A stretch of DNA of 51,628 nucleotides from Cobetia crustatorum (GTDB lineage: Bacteria; Pseudomonadota; Gammaproteobacteria; Pseudomonadales; Halomonadaceae), in contig NZ_JEMF01000083.1 of NCBI RefSeq assembly GCF_000591415.1, positions 1-51,628 of the forward strand. Reading direction: 5' to 3'. A program made the translations under genes and the position numbers. This document shows, piece after piece, positions 46,336 through 51,628 of this stretch. The notes under the pieces are model-generated. The model saw only the letters and a list, made by a program, of their open reading frames with translations, was not told the DNA's origin and ran no database searches. Each line of letters opens with the position of its first letter. Position 1 is the stretch's first letter.

Positions 46336-47625
46336 TTAGCCCTCCATCAGGTTGGGCAGGAACAGCACGAGTTCCGGAATGAAGGTGATCAACATCAGCA
46401 CGCAAATCATCGCGCCCAGCATCAGTCCCAATGGGCGCAGCGAGTCACTGACGTTGATGCCGGCGATACGACAGGCCGCCATCAGGTCAATGCCCAGCGG
46501 AGGCGTATTGGCACCGATGGCCAGGTTGACGGTCAGCAGCACCCCGAAGTGCACCGGGCTGATGCCGTACTGGGCCAGCAGCGGCATCACGATCGGTGTC
46601 ACGATGATGATGATCGCCACGCTTTCCATGAAGGAACCCAGCACCAGCAGTACGGCGGTCAGCAGCAGCAATACGCTGATTCGGCTATCGGTGAAGTCAC
46701 CAATCAGTTGGGCGATGGCCTGCGGCACCTGCTCGTAGGTCAGCCCCCAGGCGAACATGCCGGCGGCGCCGATGATCAACAGGATGGCGCCGGTGGTCTC
46801 GGCGGTCGCCTTGACGCTATCCAGCATTCCGCGCCAGGTGAGGCTGCGATACACGCAGGTACCGATGATGATGGCGTAGAGAATCGCGGAGGCCGCGGCT
46901 TCGGTGGGCGTGAACACCCCGAAGCGAATGCCGCCGATGATCATCACTGGCACCATCAAGGCTGGTAGCGCACTGATGAAGGCGCGGCGACGTTCGCCGG
47001 GCTTGCGTTCAGCGACACCCCCGGACCAACCATGCTTGCGTGAGGTGTAAAGCGCCACGCCCACCAGCGCCGCTGTCAGCATCAGGCCCGGCACGATACC
47101 GCCCATGAATAACTGACCGACCGAGGTGTTGGAGGTGGTGCCGTAGACGATCATCACGATGCTGGGCGGAATGACGGTGCCGATGGAGCTGGCAGTCCCG
47201 ACCAGCGCACTACTGAAGCCCTTGTCATAGCCGTTGCGCGCCATGGTCGGTAGCAACATGCTGCCGATGGCGATCACGTCCGCGACACCGGAACCGGACA
47301 GCGCACCGAACATCATGCAGGCCAGTACCGCGACCACGGCCAGACCGCCGCGAATGTTGCCAACCATCGCCATGCACAGCTTGACCAGACGCTCGGTCAG
47401 TCCGGCACGGTTCATCAATTGTGCGGCGAGCACGAACAGCGGAATCGCCAGTAGCGTGAAGCTTTCCATGCCGGCGACGAATTGCTGCGCCGACACCATC
47501 ATCGGTGCCGCACCGAAGGCCAGCAGGTAGACGAGTGCCGACATCAACAATGCGAAGGCAATGGGAATGTCGATCAGGATGCCCAGCGCGAATACGCCGA
47601 GCAGAGCCAGGGCGCCGAGTGTCAT
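46336..47625 (-). CDS. TRAP transporter large permease (DctM family)
   Basis: 429 residues, ~12 membrane segments, a clear DctM: MFGALSGSGVADVIAIGSMLLPTMARNGYDKGFSSALVGTASSIGTVIPPSIVMIVYG, FTPTEAAASAILYAIIIG and NLAIGANTPPLGIDLMAACRIAG. It overlaps the small permease stop (ATGA). It shares only family-level similarity with the DctM at 34897, so this is a second, independent TRAP importer. Confidence 0.93.
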   Translation of the reverse strand: MTLGALALLGVFALGILIDIPIAFALLMSALVYLLAFGAAPMMVSAQQFVAGMESFTLLAIPLFVLAAQLMNRAGLTERLVKLCMAMVGNIRGGLAVVAVLACMMFGALSGSGVADVIAIGSMLLPTMARNGYDKGFSSALVGTASSIGTVIPPSIVMIVYGTTSNTSVGQLFMGGIVPGLMLTAALVGVALYTSRKHGWSGGVAERKPGERRRAFISALPALMVPVMIIGGIRFGVFTPTEAAASAILYAIIIGTCVYRSLTWRGMLDSVKATAETTGAILLIIGAAGMFAWGLTYEQVPQAIAQLIGDFTDSRISVLLLLTAVLLVLGSFMESVAIIIIVTPIVMPLLAQYGISPVHFGVLLTVNLAIGANTPPLGIDLMAACRIAGINVSDSLRPLGLMLGAMICVLMLITFIPELVLFLPNLMEG

Positions 47626-48212
47626 GAGGCATCTCCTTGGCGAGATGAAGCGTTGTCAGGCGCAGTGGCATCCGTCTCGTGAACATCGGCTCCGATGGCC
47701 GAAGGGCTCAATAGATGCTCAAGCTGGATCAGGGCCATCGCGGCGCAGCACAGCGGCACGGACAGGTAGACGATGCCGGCCGGAATCTGCAGCGCAGTGG
47801 TGGTCTGACGCATGGTGATCACGGACAGGTCATATCCGGCCTTGGCCAGCATCAGCAACATGATCAAGATCAGCGCATCGGTGATGCGGCCAGTGATACG
47901 TTGCACCTTGAGTGAACGCACCAGCAGCGGCAGTAGACCCGCACTCAGATGAGTGCGGTTGCGCGTGCAAGAGACGGCGGCCAGCAGGGTGGTCCACACC
48001 AGCACCAATTGCGGCAATTCTTCTGCCCAGTGCGGTGGCTGACCCATGACCCAGCGCATGAATACCGTCCAGATCACCAGTGCCGAGAGCAGCGCCACGC
48101 CGCTGGCCGCCAGGGCCAGACAGCCCTGGCAGACCCAGCGTGACAGGGTGATGATCAAGACGCGCGCAGCAGACATGACTGAGGGCTTGGCGGAAGGAGA
48201 GAGGAAAGCCAT
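47622..48212 (-). CDS. TRAP transporter small permease (DctQ family)
   Basis: 196 residues with four membrane segments (GVALLSALVIWTVFMRWVMG; LVLVWTTLLAAVSC; ITDALILIMLLMLAKAGYDL; AGIVYLSVPLCCAAMALIQL). The WAEELPQLVLVW segment between helices 1 and 2 is the DctQ hallmark. It carries a polar N-tail of ~30 residues (later Met starts possible) and a polar C-tail. It is intact, unlike the DctQ at 36205. Confidence 0.88.
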   Translation of the reverse strand: MAFLSPSAKPSVMSAARVLIITLSRWVCQGCLALAASGVALLSALVIWTVFMRWVMGQPPHWAEELPQLVLVWTTLLAAVSCTRNRTHLSAGLLPLLVRSLKVQRITGRITDALILIMLLMLAKAGYDLSVITMRQTTTALQIPAGIVYLSVPLCCAAMALIQLEHLLSPSAIGADVHETDATAPDNASSRQGDAS

Positions 48213-48214
48213 GC

Positions 48215-49206
48215 TTACTCGCCCTTGCGGTACTGCTCGACCAGGCCCATCAGCTCAGGCCCGAAGACGTCGGCATACTCTGCCCACACACCCTGCACCT
48301 GCGCATTGAAGGGCGCGGTATCAACCTCATTGACCTTCATGCCCGCCGCTTCTAGCTTGGCGACCAGCTCGGCGTCGTCCTGCTGAGTCATGGCGCGCTG
48401 CTTGTCACGCCACACATCGGCGCTCTGCTGTACGGCTGTTTGATCGTCAGCGGAGAGCTGATTCCAGCTGAAGTTGGACATGGTCAGACATGCCGGTGCC
48501 CAGACGTGGCCGGTGAGGGAGACGTAGTCCTGCACTTCGCTGAACGAGGAGGAATAGATGATGGCCAGCGGGTTTTCCTGGGCATCGAACACGCCCTGCT
48601 GCAACGCGGAGTAGAGTTCACCGAAGGACAGCGGTGCAGGACTGGCACCCAGTGCGGTGAAGGTGTCCAGACGCATCTTGTCTGGCGTGACGCGAATCTT
48701 GAGGCCAGCGAGATCTTCAGGCGAGGTGATCGGGCCACGGTTGTTGGTGACGTGACGGAAACCGTTTTCCCACCACGACAGAATCTTCATGTTGTGCTCG
48801 TCGCTAGCGCCTCGAGCGCGTCGCCCAGCTTGCCATCGTAGGCGGCATAGGCGTGCTCGCGGTCCGGCCAGGAGTAGGGCAGTTCGACGATACCGAAGCG
48901 GGCATCCAGCGGCTGGAAGGAACCACAGCCGATCACGCCAGCCGGTACGCTGCCAATCTGCATGCCTTCGACGACGGTCTTTTCGTTGCCAAGCTGACCA
49001 CTGGGGAAGACCTGGAAATTGACGCGACCGTCGGTCGCCTCAGCCACGTCCTTGGCGAAGCCTTCGGCAGCGATGTTCCAGCTGTGCGTCGGGGCAAGAA
49101 CATGACCCAGCTTGATATCCTGAGCCTGAGCGGCGCTCAGTGGCAGGGCGGTGGCAGCCGCGATGGCAGCGGTCAGTAGAGCAGGCTTCAACAGGACGGA
49201 TTTCAT
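48215..49206 (-). pseudogene. TRAP transporter substrate-binding protein (DctP family), frameshifted
   Basis: ATG 49206 (AGAGGTGT upstream) begins signal peptide MKSVLLKPALLTAAIAAATALPLSAAQA and the mature KLGHVLAPTHSWNIAAEGFAKDVAEAT. The frame is lost after DGKLGDALEAL (about 48803-48808); the other frame continues as DEHNMKILSWWENGFRHVTN, the expected DctP motif, then LAGLKIRVTPDKMRLDTFTALGASPAPLSFGELYSALQQGVFDAQENP to the stop at 48215. Restoring one G (CTAGGCGACGAG) mends it. Restored protein is ~330 residues. It would feed the DctQM pair downstream. Confidence 0.85.
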
Positions 49207-50219
49207 CGGGACACCTCTTGGAGTTGTTATGGTCATGACAGGCGTCTCTGTGTACGCCTTGACCCAAGAGTGTGTTCTGCTCGTGTATTTCGGTAGTTGC
49301 GAATTCTTATTCTTGGTATTAATCAGATTTATGCTGGGTCTCGATGCCAAGCCAATCTGGCAGTGAAGTCTTTTATATACCGTTATATTTTCGAGCTGTT
49401 ACTAGCAAGCCTGAGAGAGATCTCACAGAAACGCTTGTGATCAGGATATTGGGCGGGGCGTCAAAGATGGGGATAGTTATTAAAATCTTCTAGCAATTGA
49501 TTATGTGCTATCTATTTAGTCCAAAGGGTACGATGTACATAGTACAAACCATTACAGCTTTAGACTAAACGTCCCACCATACTTTTACTGAATATAGCGG
49601 AGCGCAGCAGTATTATTTCAACTTATGTCCTCTCGTTAGCCAAATAAATAATTATGAATTCGCGCATCGCCTAGCTTTCGTAGATGGCATCTCCGGTAGT
49701 CTCGGCAGCTAGAGTATATCACTTTTTGCATGAGGTAGATTCGCAGTATGCGCTCAAGTTCGCTAGTGGGTGCCTCTGATCGAAATTTTACGAATTAGGG
49801 TGTAGACAGAGCATTGATCAACCCTTTCTCACATAGCATCACCTACGCTATGTCACTAATGATATTCGGAGAGTGACTATCTTTTTAACCTGATGTTTCT
49901 GCTTAAGCGAACGATATTTACTTCATCTGATGGCTATGACGGGCGATGGAGAGATAGTATATGTTATACTCCACCGAAGTTGATCAAGAAGCAACACTAA
50001 GTCTGTATAGTATTAGCTTAGAGCGCTTGTGTGATGCTCAGAGTTGGTTGTAGTTGCATGCCGTATACATTGGCATTATAATGCATTTTGAATGGTAGCT
50101 GTAGGGTGCACTTTTTAAAATATATTTACAGCCACACCTTCTTAAGTAAAGGTTAAGCGATTTACAGTTTGTAAATAGTGGCCCGTTAGTCTGTTCGCTA
50201 ATTGACATGGATAATTACG
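49207..50219. other. About 1 kb without a recognisable gene
   Basis: The first ~170 bases should hold the promoter of the TRAP operon. From ~49380 the sequence becomes AT-rich and every frame is interrupted. A small palindrome TTTACAGTTTGTAAA (50161-50175) precedes the terminal cassette and may be part of its promoter. I found no tRNA, insertion-sequence end or CRISPR repeat by eye. It may hold decayed sequence or a non-coding RNA, neither of which I can show. Confidence 0.5.
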
Positions 50220-50657
50220 ATGAGCTCAATATACGAAGAAATGATAACTTATTTGCATGTATTAAGCCCTAAGTTCGTCAACAGCTCTATAACGGATAGC
50301 TTTACCATACTAGTGGGATTTATTGCTATAGGAATACCATTAAGTCTACAAGTAGTATCTAGAGCAACTGAGAGATACAAATCGGACTATCTGGTGAAAT
50401 ATCTTAGCAGCTGGAGGTGTGTTACACCTCAAAGTATATACTGGGCTTCAATTTCCTATATTAGTTTGGCTTTGATTTATAGGGCGTTAGTATTCAAGTT
50501 TGAGCCTGGAGAGTACCCTATATATGTTTATTGTTACGCTTGGGTTTTAATGCTCGTATACTCTTTTCTTTTATTAGTTGTTGGTTTTTGGTATCACCAC
50601 CTTTTTACACAGATGTCTAAGCGCCCAAAGGAGATATATAATGATCTTAAAAAGTAA
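50220..50657 (+). CDS. Small membrane protein of unknown function (terminal cassette gene 1)
   Basis: 145 residues from ATG 50220 (TTG at 50202 is an alternative; neither has a strong ribosome site). Membrane segments are visible at about 28-46 (FTILVGFIAIGIPLSLQVV), 76-92 (YWASISYISLALIYRAL) and 102-125 (IYVYCYAWVLMLVYSFLLLVVGFW), with a basic C-tail. AT-rich codons set it apart from the core genes. It is followed at once by the gene at 50641, whose ribosome site lies within its end, so they are coupled. No family recognised. Confidence 0.65.
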   Translation: MSSIYEEMITYLHVLSPKFVNSSITDSFTILVGFIAIGIPLSLQVVSRATERYKSDYLVKYLSSWRCVTPQSIYWASISYISLALIYRALVFKFEPGEYPIYVYCYAWVLMLVYSFLLLVVGFWYHHLFTQMSKRPKEIYNDLKK

Positions 50658-50955
50658 AATTAAGTGTTTGGGTTTCTTAACAAAAAAGAGTGATCTAGAA
50701 AAGTTAAAGGCTAGGATTGAAGTTTCAAGAGAGGGTTTGGTAAACAATCCTTTGGATATTGATCTTGAAACTACTATCACGGAATTGAGACTGGAAGTTG
50801 TAACTTTAATTTATAGTGGTAGTTGGGTAAATCCTCTTCCGGAATCCCATAAAATTATTGTTGATATTTTCATACTGTCATTCAATGAGGTTGCTTCAGT
50901 AGCAAAAAGGAATAATCGAGGACTATATTTCTCTGCTCAGCGTTCAGTTTTTTGA
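50641..50955 (+). CDS. Unknown protein, possibly the N-terminal part of a split gene (cassette gene 2)
   Basis: 104 residues from ATG 50641, with AAGGAG at 50628-50633. It overlaps the membrane-protein gene by 17 bases. Contents: a lysine-rich N-terminus, a probable helix (SDLEKLKARIEVSREGL), then ELRLEVVTLIYSGSWVNPLPESHKIIVDIFILSFNEVASV. It ends right after a TTTTTT run (50948-50953) where the next reading frame begins. If one T were added, the chain would read SVF-LILGYIFNHPEF and join the following ORF to ~328 residues. Confidence 0.6.
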   Translation: MILKSKIKCLGFLTKKSDLEKLKARIEVSREGLVNNPLDIDLETTITELRLEVVTLIYSGSWVNPLPESHKIIVDIFILSFNEVASVAKRNNRGLYFSAQRSVF

Positions 50956-51623
50956 TACTAGGTTATATATTCAATCATCCAGAATTTAGTGAATTGTATA
51001 ATTATTGGCGTGAAAGACAATCTGCTAGCAGTCTACAATTAATGCAAATGATGTATAGCGAGGCCGAGCGACAAAACCATGAACCTAGCCTGTTTGGTGA
51101 TCTTTATATAGAGGGTGAGTGGCTTGGATATGTTTTTGGTAGGTTGTACTTAAAGAGTCGTAGCTCAGTTAATCCACAAGGTATGCAAGAAGCATTGAGA
51201 TTATGGGAAAGTTTTGTCTCGCTGTCAGCTATGAGCAAACCCAATCGAATACCTAAATTATTTGGGAATATAACATCTAGTGCTATAAGTGCTGTTAGTA
51301 AGAATATGAATATCCCAATTCTGCGAGATAAAAGAGATGAAGTGTATGTCAGTTATTTAAAATGGGTTGAAAGATTTAATGGCATAGACAGTGCTGGGAT
51401 TGTAAGCATTAACCAGTATGAAGCAGCATACTCTGTACTAAGAGGTGAGAAAGTATATGGTGAGTGGTCTGAATTCAATAACTTGTTTGAGGCCTCTCAT
51501 TTTTATCAAAATACTATTTGTAATAAAGAAGACGTCTGGAAGGCCTGTATCCAGAAGTCTGCTTTTGATTCTATTGCTTACATGTATGGCATATGTACTT
51601 ATCATGGATGGCGGTCTCAATAA
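50952..51623 (+). CDS. Unknown protein, possibly the C-terminal part of the same gene (cassette gene 3)
   Basis: 223 residues from a TTG at 50952 inside the T-run; the TTG has no ribosome site of its own, which supports its being a continuation of the preceding ORF. Sequence is mostly helical (ELYNYWRERQSASSLQLMQMMYSEAERQ, YVSYLKWVERFNGIDSAG). No recognised motif. AT-rich. The stop is 5 bases from the window end, so further cassette genes may follow. Confidence 0.6.
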   Translation: MILGYIFNHPEFSELYNYWRERQSASSLQLMQMMYSEAERQNHEPSLFGDLYIEGEWLGYVFGRLYLKSRSSVNPQGMQEALRLWESFVSLSAMSKPNRIPKLFGNITSSAISAVSKNMNIPILRDKRDEVYVSYLKWVERFNGIDSAGIVSINQYEAAYSVLRGEKVYGEWSEFNNLFEASHFYQNTICNKEDVWKACIQKSAFDSIAYMYGICTYHGWRSQ

Positions 51624-51628
51624 CCAAG

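Noticed and set aside
45952-46968. 338-codon plus-strand ORF, His/Gln-rich
   Set aside because: Antisense shadow of the CitE-like and DctM genes; its composition is what a GC-rich antisense frame gives.
49540-49570. Imperfect palindrome around GTACATAGTAC as a mobile-element end
   Set aside because: No second copy, no transposase and no target duplication seen.

Overview
The window comes from the chromosome of a gammaproteobacterium. The mix of a giant VCBS-type adhesin, several TRAP importers, sulfide oxidation, arginine catabolism and a sigma-54 activator fits a marine, moderately halophilic Halomonadaceae member (Halomonas/Cobetia-like). That assignment is inferred from gene content and codon use, because there is no rRNA or other marker gene. 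Most of the window is GC-rich. Two stretches, about 30250-32470 and 49380 to the end, are plainly AT-rich and look acquired.

Layout. (1) 1-7754, plus strand: the 3' end of a giant repeat adhesin, a TolC-like outer-membrane protein with an extra C-terminal Ig-like domain, two HlyD-type adaptors (the second frameshifted) and a PqqD-like/M50-protease/HlyD fusion. It resembles a type I secretion locus, but no ABC ATPase is visible. (2) 7974-17814, minus strand: a LacI-controlled carbohydrate module with a binding protein, two permeases, an ATPase, a GH63-like hydrolase, an AGE-family isomerase and a sugar-porter MFS protein. (3) 18122-22274, plus strand: persulfide-dioxygenase-like MBL protein, sulfide:quinone-reductase-like flavoprotein and SulP anion transporter. 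(4) 22520-28394, minus strand: arginine transaminase-pathway genes (guanidinobutyraldehyde dehydrogenase, AruI-like decarboxylase, YjiH-type membrane protein, guanidinobutyrase/agmatinase). They lie behind a good sigma-54 promoter and are divergent from a sigma-54 activator with inverted repeats in the shared promoter region. (5) 30252-32472: AT-rich island with one AAA ATPase-TOPRIM-like gene, a candidate defence gene. (6) 32473-33912: a secreted unknown protein and a truncated paralogue. (7) 34206-37749: RraA-like protein and a TRAP importer. (8) 38281-40888: sodium:solute symporter and divergent LysR regulator. (9) 40885-49206, minus strand: aldehyde dehydrogenase, M20-type amidohydrolase, TPP enzyme, CitE-like lyase and a second TRAP importer, probably one catabolic operon. 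(10) 49207-51628: a gene-poor AT-rich kilobase, then a small unknown cassette with a membrane protein and two overlapping ORFs joined at a T6 run.

Five otherwise well-conserved genes are each broken by a frame change that restoring one base would repair (near 5208, 22888, 36388, 45270 and 48805), and a sixth case is possible near 50950. The uniform type suggests deletion errors in the sequence at least as much as real pseudogenes, so loss of function should not be concluded from any of them without reads. The best candidates for new biology are the ABC-less M50/HlyD export locus with its Ig-tailed TolC, the AAA-TOPRIM-like island gene and the terminal AT-rich cassette.
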